Shown here: in pieces, positions 55,181 to 64,000 of the stretch
How positions within the stretch are numbered: the first letter of the stretch is position 1
Layout of the letters: every line of letters begins with the position of its first letter
Origin: Dyadobacter sp. NIV53
Lineage (GTDB): Bacteria > Bacteroidota > Bacteroidia > Cytophagales > Spirosomataceae
DNA length: 64,000 nucleotides
Assembly: GCF_019711195.1 (NCBI RefSeq)
Contig: NZ_CP081299.1
Location: forward strand, 1,178,001-1,242,000
Direction: 5' to 3'
Made by a program: the position numbers and the translations under genes
Notes under the pieces: generated by a model
What the model was told of the DNA's origin: nothing
The model's database searches: none
What the model saw: only the letters and a program-made list of their open reading frames with translations

Positions 55181-55945
55181 ATGATAGCCGAAAAATTCAG
55201 CTTAGCTGGTAAAACTGCTTTAATTACGGGTTCCAGCCAGGGAATAGGAAAAGGAATCGCTCTGGCTTTTGCCGAATATGGTGCAAACATTATTCTGCAT
55301 TGTAAAACAGATAAAAATGAAGCTGAGGAAGTGGCTAATGAAGTAAAAGGTATTGGAGTAGATGTTCATATTATTCAGGCTGACCTTTCTCATTCCGGAG
55401 CTGCGGCAGATTTATACCAAAAAGTATCTGAAATAGTTGAACAACTCGATATCCTGGTCATTAACGCTTCCGCCCAGATTCCTGCACGTTGGACGGAGGT
55501 CAGTGACAATGATATTGACATACAGGTCAATACGAATTTTAAATCCACCTTTCAGCTGATGCAGCAATTTGCGCCTGGCATGGCCGAAACAGGATGGGGC
55601 CGCATTCTTACCATTGGCAGTGTACAGCAAACCAGGCCTCATCCTTCCATGATTATTTATGCTGCTTTGAAATCTGCTGTTTTGAATCTTGTTCAGAATC
55701 TTGCAATGCAGCTGGCAGACAAGGGCGTGACAGTCAATAACCTGGCGCCTGGTGTAATTGCTACACCTCGGCTGGACGAGGACGTCCCCGAACCGGAAGA
55801 ACGCATAAATAAGCGCCTGGAAACACCATCAGGAAACCTGGGAAACCCCGAAGATTGCGCCGCCATGGCACTTTTGCTGTGTTCAGCAGCAGGAAATTTC
55901 ATTACCGGCCAAAATATTTATGTGGATGGTGGATTGAGTCTGTAA
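55181..55945 (+). CDS. Short-chain dehydrogenase/reductase, FabG-like
   Basis: 254 residues. TGSSQGIGKGIALAFAEYGA (cofactor loop), INASAQIP in place of NNAG, and the catalytic Ser (IGSVQQTRP) with Tyr-x-x-x-Lys as YAALKSAVLNLV; ends FITGQNIYVDGGLSL, the usual SDR C-terminus. NAD(P)-dependent oxidoreductase, cytoplasmic. Downstream of the serine hydrolase by 72 bp. Confidence 0.92.
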   Translation: MIAEKFSLAGKTALITGSSQGIGKGIALAFAEYGANIILHCKTDKNEAEEVANEVKGIGVDVHIIQADLSHSGAAADLYQKVSEIVEQLDILVINASAQIPARWTEVSDNDIDIQVNTNFKSTFQLMQQFAPGMAETGWGRILTIGSVQQTRPHPSMIIYAALKSAVLNLVQNLAMQLADKGVTVNNLAPGVIATPRLDEDVPEPEERINKRLETPSGNLGNPEDCAAMALLLCSAAGNFITGQNIYVDGGLSL

Positions 55946-55987
55946 AACCTTGTCTATATTCATTTTCAAAACCTTAATTATTAAAAA

Positions 55988-56572
55988 ATGAAAAACAGAC
56001 TTCTATTACTATTGATGTTCACCATTTGCTTTTCAGTTTCGGCACAAACAAAAAAGACATATCCGGTAGGTCAAATCAAGACTTCTATGGGCGAAATACT
56101 GTTCTGGTTATACGACGAAACTCCGAACCATAAAACCAGTTTTATGAAACTGGCCAATGAGAGTTATTGGGATTCTTTAACTTTCAATCGGGTCATAAAA
56201 AACTTTGTGGCTCAGGGCGGCTGCCCGGATACACCAGCCGGTTTTTCAGATTCCCCTTACTTGCTTAAACCTGAATTTAACAGTAAAATACGGCATGTAT
56301 ACGGCGCAGTTGGTGCAGGCCGCGATGATAATAAGGAAATGTTATCGGCCGGATGCCAGTTTTATATTGTCCAGAACAAAGATGGTATTGCACGGCTAGA
56401 CGATAAATACACCGTTTTTGGACAGGTTTTTAAAGGAATGGATATTATCGATAAAATTGTCAGCGTCAAAACCGACAGTACCGATACGCCATTAACGCCC
56501 ATCAAGCTCGATGTGAATGTGGTGAATATGTCTGAAAATGAATTAAAGAAAAACGGATATAACCTGAAATAA
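55988..56572 (+). CDS. Exported cyclophilin-type peptidyl-prolyl isomerase
   Basis: 194 residues with a Sec signal (LLLLLMFTICFSVSAQ). Cyclophilin core: VGQIKTSMGEILFWLYDETP, YWDSLTFNRVIKNFVAQGG, AVGAGRDDNKEMLSAGCQFY and YTVFGQVFKGMDIIDKIV. Active-site Arg is in FNRVI; the usual GGD loop is GGCPD. Periplasmic folding helper. A terminator follows its stop. Confidence 0.92.
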   Translation: MKNRLLLLLMFTICFSVSAQTKKTYPVGQIKTSMGEILFWLYDETPNHKTSFMKLANESYWDSLTFNRVIKNFVAQGGCPDTPAGFSDSPYLLKPEFNSKIRHVYGAVGAGRDDNKEMLSAGCQFYIVQNKDGIARLDDKYTVFGQVFKGMDIIDKIVSVKTDSTDTPLTPIKLDVNVVNMSENELKKNGYNLK

Positions 56573-56573
56573 C

Positions 56574-56605
56574 AAAAAACCCGGAGCTAAAAACTCCGGG
56601 TTTTT
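56574..56605 (+). terminator. Terminator after the cyclophilin gene
   Basis: Stem AAAACCCGGAG/CTCCGGGTTTT (56576-56586, 56594-56604) with a T-run; serves both converging genes. Confidence 0.85.
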
Positions 56606-56627
56606 GATTGAAGGTATTTCGAGAACC

Positions 56628-57911
56628 TTATTTTTTCTTGTAATCAATTTTAAAAATAGTCCCGTTCAAATCGTCCGTTACATACAATGCTCCGTCCGGG
56701 CCCTGTGCTAATCCGCATGGACGGTGCTCTATCGGGCCTGTCGGTTTTACCAGATCAACACCAGCAAAATTATCCGCGAATATTTCCCACTTACCGGCTT
56801 TGCCATTGACGAAAGGTACAAAAGCAACAAAATATCCTTTCTTCAATTCTGCCGACTGGCTGTGAAAAGCGATAAAAGCCCCGTTTTTGTATTTGGCAGG
56901 AAACATATTTCCCGTATAAAACATAAGCGCATTAGGGCCCAAATGGGCAGGAAACGCAGCTACCGGATTGATTGCCTTTTCACCTGCCGTTTTTATCCCG
57001 TCACCACCGTATTCGGGAGCCATCATTTTTTTATTCTGGAAATGATCGTAATAAATGTATGGCCATCCTGCATCGTCGCCCGCTTTTAACCGATATAACG
57101 TTTCAGCCGGTAGCTCAGCACTTTGTTTTGGTGTATAATATTTCGGGTAAAAATCATCGAATTTTCCTCTGCCGTGGATCGTTGCGAAAAGTGAGTTCGT
57201 TTTAAAATCCCAGTCTATACCCACTGCATTTTTTACGCCCGTTGCATATCTGACGCCATCCGAAAAGGTTTGCCCGGATTTACCCGCATTGAATTTCCAG
57301 ATCCCGCCAGCAGAATCCAGGATTGAACAAGGTGACATTCCCTTTCCTGATCCTGCTTCCCGGCAATTATCATTATAAGAGCCTATTGTTACATAAATAT
57401 TGCCATTGTTATCCAAGGCGAGTGGCTTGGCATTATCACGGCCATGATCAAGCAGGCCGTCGACAATTTTTTCAGGTTCATCAAAATTGAGAATTTCCTC
57501 TTTTTCGTTCAGTTTATAACGATAAATTGCCTTGTTGGAAGAGCTGTACAAATAACCATCTTTTATTTTAATGCCCGTACCAGGATAATTACCAAACAGC
57601 TTTTGATCATCAATCACACCGTCACCATTGGTATCTCTCAGCAGATAAATTCCTTTGCCGTCCTTTAATTTTGAAAGTTTTACATAGATATCACCACTTT
57701 TCCCAACTACAATGTGGCGGGTTGTGCCGAGATCGGAACCAATGATTTTTGCTGAGAAGCCGGCAGGAAGTTTAAGGTCCTTTGCATCTACTACTGTTTT
57801 ATTTGCAGGTTCGGAATGAATATTCATTGTTAAACCGGATTGGATCAAAAAACCGCTTAATCCGGCTGTTACCGCCAGCATACCGGCAGCTAGTAAAATT
57901 TTTTTTTGCAT
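56628..57911 (-). CDS. Sorbosone-dehydrogenase-like PQQ-type beta-propeller protein
   Basis: 427 residues with a signal (LLAAGMLAVTAGLSGFLI). The soluble glucose/sorbosone dehydrogenase family is seen in LKLPAGFSAKIIGSDLGTTR, GIYLLRDTNGDGVIDDQKLF, NIYVTIGSYNDNCREAG, GVKNAVGIDWDFKTNSLFAT and GPDGALYVTDDLNGTIFKID. Periplasmic aldose or sugar-aldehyde oxidation with PQQ is the family role; the substrate is unknown. No PQQ biosynthesis genes are in the window. Confidence 0.88.
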   Translation of the reverse strand: MQKKILLAAGMLAVTAGLSGFLIQSGLTMNIHSEPANKTVVDAKDLKLPAGFSAKIIGSDLGTTRHIVVGKSGDIYVKLSKLKDGKGIYLLRDTNGDGVIDDQKLFGNYPGTGIKIKDGYLYSSSNKAIYRYKLNEKEEILNFDEPEKIVDGLLDHGRDNAKPLALDNNGNIYVTIGSYNDNCREAGSGKGMSPCSILDSAGGIWKFNAGKSGQTFSDGVRYATGVKNAVGIDWDFKTNSLFATIHGRGKFDDFYPKYYTPKQSAELPAETLYRLKAGDDAGWPYIYYDHFQNKKMMAPEYGGDGIKTAGEKAINPVAAFPAHLGPNALMFYTGNMFPAKYKNGAFIAFHSQSAELKKGYFVAFVPFVNGKAGKWEIFADNFAGVDLVKPTGPIEHRPCGLAQGPDGALYVTDDLNGTIFKIDYKKK

Positions 57912-58145
57912 GAAACAATTGAAAAATAAAAATAAAAGTCAGTAATTGTCTTTAATTAAATACAATTATTAAAGGTTTGTGTGTATGAGTTATTACTCAA
58001 ATTTACTCTAACTATTTCGGTTCAATTCTAAATTTGAAATGATTTTTTATAATTTCTCTTCCTTAATTCATTAAGCTTGCCTTAATTGCAGCACAAAACT
58101 TTAATCAACCAAAAAAACATTCACTAAACTAAAAAAATAATAGTT

Positions 58146-58472
58146 ATGGGACCATTCGATGACGATGACGACGATTTATTTGATGACGACTTACCAGGCA
58201 ACTATCCTGCCTCTGACGATATTTTCAGCCGTGGGCTAATTGACGAAGAAATTGATCCTGAATTCATTGGCCGCGACAAACTGGCGAATGAAGAATCAAC
58301 CGGATGGAATGAAAAAGATTTCGACGATGACGAAGTGGGTGATGATCTGGATGTACCCGGATCCGAGCTCGATGATGACGATGAAATTGATGGTAATGAA
58401 GATGAGGAAAACAACTATTACAGTCTTGGAGGAGACAATCACAACGATCTGGAAGAAAACCAGGGAGACTAA
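58146..58472 (+). CDS. Highly acidic small protein, unknown
   Basis: 108 residues, about 40% Asp+Glu in runs (MGPFDDDDDDLFDDDLPG at the start, GSELDDDDEIDGNEDEE near the end). No signal and no hydrophobic core; likely disordered, cytoplasmic. A central part (DEEIDPEFIGRDKLANEEST) looks more like a conserved motif. I cannot assign a family. Preceded by a long AT-rich gap and followed by simple repeats and a terminator, so it is a single-gene unit. Confidence 0.65.
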   Translation: MGPFDDDDDDLFDDDLPGNYPASDDIFSRGLIDEEIDPEFIGRDKLANEESTGWNEKDFDDDEVGDDLDVPGSELDDDDEIDGNEDEENNYYSLGGDNHNDLEENQGD

Positions 58473-58474
58473 AT

Positions 58475-58512
58475 TTAAGTTTAGAGTTCAGAGTTTAGAG
58501 TTCAGAGTTCAC
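58475..58512 (+). repeat. Short tandem repeats of GTTTAGAGTTCAGA type
   Basis: Three overlapping copies of TTTAGAGTTCAGAGT-like units follow the acidic protein gene. Related single units are at 23745-23765 and 32720-32735. Confidence 0.5.
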
Positions 58513-58602
58513 AGGGTTAAATAATGGTCCGGGAACCGACAATTAAATTATCGTTTTTCTCTGAATATATTTTACAGCATTTTCCAATACTGCTTCTCAG
58601 GG

Positions 58603-58632
58603 CGGCCGTTTGTAAATAAACGGCCGTTTTTT
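58603..58632 (+). terminator. Terminator
   Basis: Stem CGGCCGTTT/AAACGGCCG (58603-58611, 58618-58626) followed by six T. Confidence 0.8.
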
Positions 58633-58709
58633 ATTTAAAACACCATTTTGTCAGAGGTAAGTAACTTTGGATTATATATTTCTTTTGTAATAAAAATTAA
58701 AGAAATATT

Positions 58710-59897
58710 ATGGCCCAGTTTACACCGGATGCTTTTAAAAATGAGCTGATAAATATTCTTGGCTATTGGGAAAAGTATGGACAGGATAAAGAAAACGGCG
58801 GCTTTTATGGAAGAGTAAATTATGAAAACCAGCCGGTACCTGACTCAGACAAGTCTGTTGTTCTCACGGGCCGTATTTTATGGACCTTTTCAATGGCTCA
58901 CCGCCTTTTTAAAGAAGCCGGATATCTTACACTGGCCGACAAGGCTTACCAACAACTCATCAAACATTTTTTTGATCCCGAACATGGAGGTGTGTACTGG
59001 TCTGTAAAAGCAGATGGAAAACCCGGTGATACCAAAAAACAGGTCTATGGCAACGCATTTGCCATGTATGGATTAAGCGAATATTATCGTGTTACCAACT
59101 TTCCTCCTGCTTTGGAAAAGGCAAAAGAGCTTTTTAATTTAATAGAAAAACACGCATTTGATCCAAAAAATGGAGGTTACCGGGAAGCATTTGCCCGGGA
59201 CTGGTCGGCCACTGACGACTATATTTTAAGTAAAAGTCCATGGATAAAAAGCATGAACACGCATTTGCATCTGGTGGAAGCTTATACGAATTTATACAGC
59301 GTTTGGCCTGATCCAAAATTGAAGATCCAGACTACAAACATGCTTGAAAGCATCCTGACACATATTATAAACGGAAAAACGAACCGTATGCAAATGTTTT
59401 TTGATGAAACCTGGAAACCAAAGGACAACATTATTTCCTATGGACATGATATTGAGGCTTCCTGGCTGTTACTCGAAACGGCCGAAGTGCTTCATGACGA
59501 AAAACTGATTGAAAAAGTAAAGAAAAAATCAGTGCAAATGGCAGAAGCTGCCAGCTCGGGGCTAAGTCCGGATGGTGCGCTCAATTACGAATATGACCCC
59601 GAAACAAAACACACCAAAACTGAAAGAAGCTGGTGGGTTGCGGCGGAACAAATGGTTGGTTTTTATAACGCATATCAGCTGACCAGGCAGGATCAGTTCA
59701 AAGTAAAATCAGAAAAAAGCTGGGACTACATTGTAAATGAATTTATTGACTCTGATAAAGGAGAATGGTTTGGAACGGTTGCAGAAAACGGCACGCCTGT
59801 AAAAGGAGATAAAATCAACTTTTGGAAGTGCCCATATCATAATAGCAGAGCCTGCGCCGAAATGTGGCGGCGGGTTGGAAAGGTTCAAAAAGGCTGA
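58710..59897 (+). CDS. Cellobiose 2-epimerase / N-acylglucosamine 2-epimerase family
   Basis: 395 residues. The (alpha/alpha)6 barrel residues of the cellobiose 2-epimerase group are seen: GGFYGRVNYENQPVPDSDKS, MNTHLHLVEAYTNLY, ISYGHDIEASWLLLE, ERSWWVAAEQMVGFYNAY and FWKCPYHNSRACAEMWRR. The enzyme epimerises the reducing-end glucose of beta-1,4 disaccharides to mannose. Cytoplasmic, no signal. It abuts the convergent cytochrome gene with no gap. Confidence 0.9.
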   Translation: MAQFTPDAFKNELINILGYWEKYGQDKENGGFYGRVNYENQPVPDSDKSVVLTGRILWTFSMAHRLFKEAGYLTLADKAYQQLIKHFFDPEHGGVYWSVKADGKPGDTKKQVYGNAFAMYGLSEYYRVTNFPPALEKAKELFNLIEKHAFDPKNGGYREAFARDWSATDDYILSKSPWIKSMNTHLHLVEAYTNLYSVWPDPKLKIQTTNMLESILTHIINGKTNRMQMFFDETWKPKDNIISYGHDIEASWLLLETAEVLHDEKLIEKVKKKSVQMAEAASSGLSPDGALNYEYDPETKHTKTERSWWVAAEQMVGFYNAYQLTRQDQFKVKSEKSWDYIVNEFIDSDKGEWFGTVAENGTPVKGDKINFWKCPYHNSRACAEMWRRVGKVQKG

Positions 59898-62075
59898 TCA
59901 GTTAATGAACATTTCATCCACCAGTAACAAAGCTTTATTTCCTTTGCTCTTATGCCATTCCGGCATTTTGTTTAGTGGTTTGGCCACGATTTTCAGATAA
60001 GTAATACTTTCTGGTTTAAACTTCCCTTCTACGACTTTCAGCGACGGCTTGTCTCCTTTCCGGGGTAGAGCAGGTTTCATTTTAGTCAATAATTTCAATT
60101 GGTTCGCATTGTTTCCACCCCAAACCTCGACAACATCAGGAGGAAATATGCCCGTATCTTCTTCAATCATATAATGCAGCCCGATAGAGGAAATTGTAAC
60201 CGGTTTTTTAAATTCCGAAACGAGCGCCATGTCGTGATCTCTTTCCCCTGCCCAATTGTTGGCCCAGGCCGGATTGTTAGCACCAATTGCACCTAATTTA
60301 TGATCAAAAAATGTATGTGCGCCTTCCGCCTGATGAACACCATTTAACGGAAAAAGCAGGTGAACACTATCAGGAATATATGCACTCTTGAAAAATTCAA
60401 AAGTTGCCATATCACTTCCAAACCAACCGTTTTTAAATGCTTTGGCTTTTATTAACGCACTTCCGTTCAATACGGTTTTATTATCAAATACGGGTGATTT
60501 AATGCTGTCAGGCTCGGTTCCGTCTATTGTAAACCGGATGTCTACACCTTTAATCGGATGCCTGAGCTGCAAAGGTACCGTTTGCGCAAAAATCGTCGAA
60601 CTGTTTTTAACCTGTGGCGGATTCAGCTTTAACGGACTTTTTCCGTCATCTTTAAAACCACCAATAAAGGTGATATTTTTATAGTTTTTTTGTAATTGGG
60701 CAATCTCAGGTTCTGATATGCCTGTTTCCCAAAGTGATATTGTTTTTAAATTTTTAAGGCCTGGAATCTGTGTTTGTAATTCCTTAAAATTCATCTTCGT
60801 ACCCGATAAAGTCAGGCTTTGCAAATATTTTAAAGAAGTAAGTTCTTTCAGGCCTTTTGCCGTTACATCTGTGAAATTCAGGTCCAGTTTACGAAGATTT
60901 TCAAATTGGCTTACCCGTTTCAGATCCTCATCTTTTACTGGCATTTTATTCATGTTCAAAGAAACAATCTGCCTTTTAACCTCTTTCAACTCGTCTAGTT
61001 GTTTGGCATCAAAAGCACTTCTGTTATAAATATTAACGGATAATGCAGGGGATTCCCGGGCAAGATTCGCAACTGTACGGTAGTCATTATTCAGTTTCTT
61101 TATCGTTTCTTCATCAGCGGCTTCGAAGTCAAATGAATCTTCGGTGCTAATTACCGGTTTCAATTTGGCCATAGCAAGAATCCGTAATGAATCGGTTGCA
61201 GGTAAATCAATTACTTTCTTGCTGAAACCGGCGTTCTGTTTTACCCAAAGTGACAGCAGAATAACTTCCTGAGGTGTGAGCTGCGCTTTTCCGGATGGAG
61301 GCATATGTTTTTTGTCATCAGCCGGCAAGTGTACACGTTCCAGAAGCAAACTTATTTCAGGATTTCCAGGGACAAATAATTTCCCGGATTTCCCTCCTTT
61401 CAATATTGACTTTGAATCGGTTAATATTAATTCCCCTTTCAGTTTGTCAGGATTATGGCAACTCACACATTTCTGCTCAAAAATGGGTTTGATCACATCA
61501 TTAAATACCATAGCTTTTTCAAGCGGAACCGCTTCAATTTCCTTTTGGGCCATGACCGGTTCAAAAATAAAATCACTTCCATGGGTGAGTGCGGCTCCAT
61601 AATGACCAGTCAATACCAAACCAATGACAGTGATCAACGCGCTGGCTTTTGCTACGGGTGCTTTGTACCAATTGTTATTTCGTATCCAGTAAATAAAAGA
61701 AGAGATAAAAAATATTCCGGCACCTGTCCATTTATGCCAAAGTAATGTACTTCCGGCATAGCCTTCCTCGCGGGATAAAAACAAGCCCATTATGACTGTT
61801 ACTGCGGCAAACAGCGCACCAATCAGCAGCAGGTTTTGTAAAAAATTACGATAAAAAGTATTAGATGCATTCTCAGGCCTGAACCGGAAAAACTCCATAA
61901 GCATTGCGCCAAGCAAAATTACGATCGGAAAATGCAGAATTAACGGATGCATTCGTCCGATTGTTTGCAGCCAGGCAGGAATAATTAATTTGCTTTCAAA
62001 AAGGAATAAAAAAGCGATAAAAATATTGAAAGCAAATAATAACTGACCGGCAAACCTTTTTAATCGTATATGCAT
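59898..62075 (-). CDS. Membrane-anchored c-type cytochrome with LRR and CHB_HEX-type domain
   Basis: 725 residues from ATG 62075. N-terminal membrane helices (about 10-160, DUF2231-like) are followed by a cytochrome c domain with the haem motif KCVSCHNPDKLKGEL and late ligand Met in MPPSGKAQL (PSCyt1-type). Then leucine-rich repeats (LRKLDLNFTDVTAKGLKELT, LQSLTLSGTKM, LKTISLWETGIS) and a chitobiase-like beta domain (DIRFTIDGTEPDSIK). With the upstream DUF1501 and DUF1553 genes it forms the planctomycete-type cytochrome operon, of unknown oxidative substrate. The longer frame start at 62153 is less likely. Confidence 0.85.
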   Translation of the reverse strand: MHIRLKRFAGQLLFAFNIFIAFLFLFESKLIIPAWLQTIGRMHPLILHFPIVILLGAMLMEFFRFRPENASNTFYRNFLQNLLLIGALFAAVTVIMGLFLSREEGYAGSTLLWHKWTGAGIFFISSFIYWIRNNNWYKAPVAKASALITVIGLVLTGHYGAALTHGSDFIFEPVMAQKEIEAVPLEKAMVFNDVIKPIFEQKCVSCHNPDKLKGELILTDSKSILKGGKSGKLFVPGNPEISLLLERVHLPADDKKHMPPSGKAQLTPQEVILLSLWVKQNAGFSKKVIDLPATDSLRILAMAKLKPVISTEDSFDFEAADEETIKKLNNDYRTVANLARESPALSVNIYNRSAFDAKQLDELKEVKRQIVSLNMNKMPVKDEDLKRVSQFENLRKLDLNFTDVTAKGLKELTSLKYLQSLTLSGTKMNFKELQTQIPGLKNLKTISLWETGISEPEIAQLQKNYKNITFIGGFKDDGKSPLKLNPPQVKNSSTIFAQTVPLQLRHPIKGVDIRFTIDGTEPDSIKSPVFDNKTVLNGSALIKAKAFKNGWFGSDMATFEFFKSAYIPDSVHLLFPLNGVHQAEGAHTFFDHKLGAIGANNPAWANNWAGERDHDMALVSEFKKPVTISSIGLHYMIEEDTGIFPPDVVEVWGGNNANQLKLLTKMKPALPRKGDKPSLKVVEGKFKPESITYLKIVAKPLNKMPEWHKSKGNKALLLVDEMFIN

Positions 62076-62159
62076 TAGAAAATTATATTCAAAATTCCTA
62101 AAAGTGTAATTAGCTAAAGGCGTTCCATAGCGCGGCCAATTGCTGACAGCCAAAAGCCA

Positions 62160-63614
62160 TCAGCTAATAATATCATTCACTACTTTTCCTGAAACATCCG
62201 TAAGCCTGTATCTTCTGCCCAGATGTTTGAAAATGAGTTTCTCATGATTTAAGCCTAACTGATGTAAAACTGTTGCCTGAAAATCATGCACATGAACCGG
62301 GTTACTCGCAATATTGTAACCTAATTCGTCTGTTTCGCCATAAACCATACCTGGTTTAATTCCACCGCCAGCCATCCAGATCGTGAAGCAACGCGGATGA
62401 TGGTCCCGGCCATAATTATCAGCCGTTAATTTTCCTTGTGTGTAACTGGTACGGCCAAATTCGCCACCCCAGATAACAAGTGTTTCATCCAGCAATCCTC
62501 TCTGTTTCAAATCCGTTACCAGTGCCGCAGAAGCCTGGTCCACATCTTTTGCCTGATTGGCAATTTCGAAAGGAAGGTTTCCGTGCTGATCCCATCCCTG
62601 ATGATAAAGCTGCACAAAGCGAACACCATTTTCTGATAATTTTCTTGCCAATAGACAATTGGCGGCATATGTGCCGGGTACCAGGCAGTCAGGCCCATAC
62701 AATTTAATAATATCGTCGGGTTCTTTGGAGAGATCCATTACTTCGGGCACAGCAGTCTGCATGCGATATGCCATTTCGTACTGCTTTACTTTGGCAGTAA
62801 TTTCAGGATCACCAAATTCCTGGTAAGACAATTCATTCAGTTGTGATAAATTATCCAGCATATCGCGGCGGTCCTTCCGGTTCATTCCTTCCGGGTCGCG
62901 CAGGTATAAAACAGGATCTTCCCCTTTGCTGAACTGTACGCCCTGATGTACCGAATCAAGAAATCCGTTTGACCATAATTTAGAATAAACTCCTTGTCCG
63001 TTTCCAACCCCACGGGAAAGCAAAACAGTAAAATTGGGCAGGTTTTTATTTTCATTACCCAAACCATAACTAAGCCAGGAACCCATACTTGGCCGGTTTC
63101 CCTGCTGTGAACCGGTTTGTAAAAATGTCAAAGCCGGATCATGGTTGATGGCTTCGGTATACATGGATTTTACGAAACAAAGGTCATCTACAATTTTGGC
63201 CGTGTATGGTAGAAGGTCACTGACCCATGCACGCGATTGACCATATTGTTTAAAATCGACAAATGACCCAACCAGCGGAAATGATGCCTGATTGGCCGTC
63301 ATACCCGTTAATCTCTGGTTTCCACGAACTGATGGCGGAATCTCTTTACCTGATAAATCCCTGAGTTTGGGTTTATAATCGAATAATTCCTGCTGGGATG
63401 GTGCTCCGTTCTGGAATAAATAAATGACACGTTTTGCCTTTGGTGCAAAATGAGGAATGCCGGGAGCAAATCCTTCTTCTTCCATTGCCCCTTTTCCAAA
63501 CAGATCCGGCATGAGCAAAGAACCCAAAGCAACGCCTCCGATTCCTAAACTTAAAGAAGACAAAAAGCGCCTTCTGTTAAAATTCAGGCCATGTTCCAAA
63601 ATTTCCTTTTCCAT
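62160..63614 (-). CDS. DUF1501 family exported protein (sulfatase-like fold)
   Basis: 484 residues with a twin-arginine signal (FNRRRFLSSLSLGIGGVALG), so exported folded. DUF1501 motifs: VIYLFQNGAPSQQELFDYKP, TGSQQGNRPSMGSWLSYGLG, VIWGGEFGRTSYTQGK and GRDHHPRCFTIWMAGGGIKP. The metal-type residues resemble alkaline-phosphatase/sulfatase folds. It always travels with DUF1553/DUF1549 cytochrome proteins; here the cytochrome gene follows and a DUF1553 end precedes. Function unknown. Confidence 0.92.
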   Translation of the reverse strand: MEKEILEHGLNFNRRRFLSSLSLGIGGVALGSLLMPDLFGKGAMEEEGFAPGIPHFAPKAKRVIYLFQNGAPSQQELFDYKPKLRDLSGKEIPPSVRGNQRLTGMTANQASFPLVGSFVDFKQYGQSRAWVSDLLPYTAKIVDDLCFVKSMYTEAINHDPALTFLQTGSQQGNRPSMGSWLSYGLGNENKNLPNFTVLLSRGVGNGQGVYSKLWSNGFLDSVHQGVQFSKGEDPVLYLRDPEGMNRKDRRDMLDNLSQLNELSYQEFGDPEITAKVKQYEMAYRMQTAVPEVMDLSKEPDDIIKLYGPDCLVPGTYAANCLLARKLSENGVRFVQLYHQGWDQHGNLPFEIANQAKDVDQASAALVTDLKQRGLLDETLVIWGGEFGRTSYTQGKLTADNYGRDHHPRCFTIWMAGGGIKPGMVYGETDELGYNIASNPVHVHDFQATVLHQLGLNHEKLIFKHLGRRYRLTDVSGKVVNDIIS

Positions 63615-63685
63615 TTCTTTTTAGCTTTTAGCAATTAGCAGTTGGCTATTATATTATACAATTAAGGTTATAAAAAACCTTATCA

Positions 63686-63705
63686 GGCTTAACTTCTTAA
63701 TGGTT
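63686..63705. repeat. Third copy of the CTTAACTTCTTAATGG repeat arm
   Basis: GGCTTAACTTCTTAATGGTT matches the right arm of the palindrome at 24631-24707. A possible partner arm upstream (AACCTTA) is weak. Confidence 0.45.
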
Positions 63706-63806
63706 GGTAAGCGGCAAAACGAACAACATTCATAGTTTAACTAACTGGACATCAACCATTATATCATTTAAAATTTACAATTAACCACTAATATTTAACA
63801 ATTAAA

Positions 63807-64000
63807 CTAAGTTTTAGTAATCGTTTCTTCCAGGTTATAGATGGTTGTAACAACACGCATTAACGCTGCCAGCGTTTTCTTATCCAGATTCTTCGTCATT
63901 GGATACTCTCCTATCGCAATTGTTTTTTCAGCAGTTGCAGGCGTCATAATTTTCAGCTCCTTTTCATAATAAGCCGTCAGGACTTCTACCTCTTTTTCAC
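63807..64000 (-). CDS. DUF1553/DUF1549 (planctomycete cytochrome-type) protein, C-terminal end
   Basis: The minus-strand frame from the window edge to the TAG at 63807-63809 encodes EVLTAYYEKELKIMTPAT and ALMRVVTTIYNLEETITKT. The late segment LMRVVTTIYNLEET is the usual C-terminus of DUF1553 proteins. Its position upstream of DUF1501 and the cytochrome gene on the same strand fits the standard gene order. Most of the protein is outside the window. Confidence 0.6.
   Translation of the reverse strand, partial: EKEVEVLTAYYEKELKIMTPATAEKTIAIGEYPMTKNLDKKTLAALMRVVTTIYNLEETITKT

Noticed and set aside
1..64000. CRISPR array, rRNA, prophage or integrative element
   Set aside because: No regularly spaced repeats, no rRNA sequence, no phage structural or integrase genes were seen.

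Overview
The window looks like chromosome from a Bacteroidota species of the Cytophagales, and the gene set fits a Dyadobacter/Spirosomataceae-type organism (inference from gene content, not from a marker gene). Supporting signs are an ECF sigma/FecR/SusC/SusD locus, MacB-type permeases, DUF4136 and DUF1501/DUF1553/cytochrome genes, TAnnTTTG-type promoter boxes, many lipoprotein and Sec signals, and moderately AT-rich DNA.

Layout. 1-2 kb: the 5' part of an ABC permease and an IS3-family element with a clear -1 frameshift signal. 2.3-10.8 kb: a tight seven-gene operon with overlapping start/stop codons (UbiA-like prenyltransferase, PEP-synthase-like phosphotransferase, BtaA-like DUF3419 aminocarboxypropyl transferase, polyprenol/phytol-kinase-like membrane protein, GNAT-like protein, SRPBCC protein, OleC-like acyl-AMP ligase). 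This combination suggests an uncharacterised isoprenoid or amino-lipid pathway and is the best candidate for a new system. 11-16 kb: tRNA-Arg(CCG), a NUDT14-like Nudix hydrolase, an outer-membrane protein, glgB and an M19 dipeptidase. 16.5-23.7 kb: ECF sigma, FecR, SusC and SusD. 23.9-30 kb: HAD hydrolase, a GxxExxY relic, an IS5-family copy, an alpha/beta hydrolase and a two-component system. 30.5-36.6 kb: HtrA/DegQ protease, DUF4136 and DUF3300-like envelope proteins, a REP-associated transposase (RAYT) between inverted 121-bp palindromes, a decayed toxin-antitoxin pair and a HAD hydrolase. 36.7-45.6 kb: S15-type hydrolase, SDR, the second IS5-family copy in opposite orientation, Asp/Glu racemase-like protein, two metallo-beta-lactamase-fold proteins (one with the full subclass B1 ligand set), a lipoprotein and a siderophore-interacting-like flavoprotein. 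45.7-64 kb: AraC regulator, M1 aminopeptidase, phytase-like esterase, NYN/OST-HTH protein, DUF1080, cyclase, serine hydrolase, SDR, cyclophilin, sorbosone-dehydrogenase-like protein, cellobiose 2-epimerase and a DUF1553-DUF1501-cytochrome c operon cut by the window end.

Five otherwise normal genes (polyprenol-kinase-like, susD, HAD, sensor kinase, SDR) carry single-base frameshifts, mostly repaired by changing a homopolymer by one base, and the DUF3300-like gene has one in-frame TGA. All lie between 7.6 and 39.6 kb. Either the assembly has homopolymer errors or this region is accumulating mutations; this should be settled before calling pseudogenes.

Mobile and repeat DNA is varied: one IS3 copy, two inverted 858-bp IS5-family copies with 3-bp target duplications bracketing about 14.3 kb, a RAYT with its REP palindromes, a second REP-like family, and a palindrome family around the GxxExxY relic. 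No CRISPR array, rRNA or prophage was seen.
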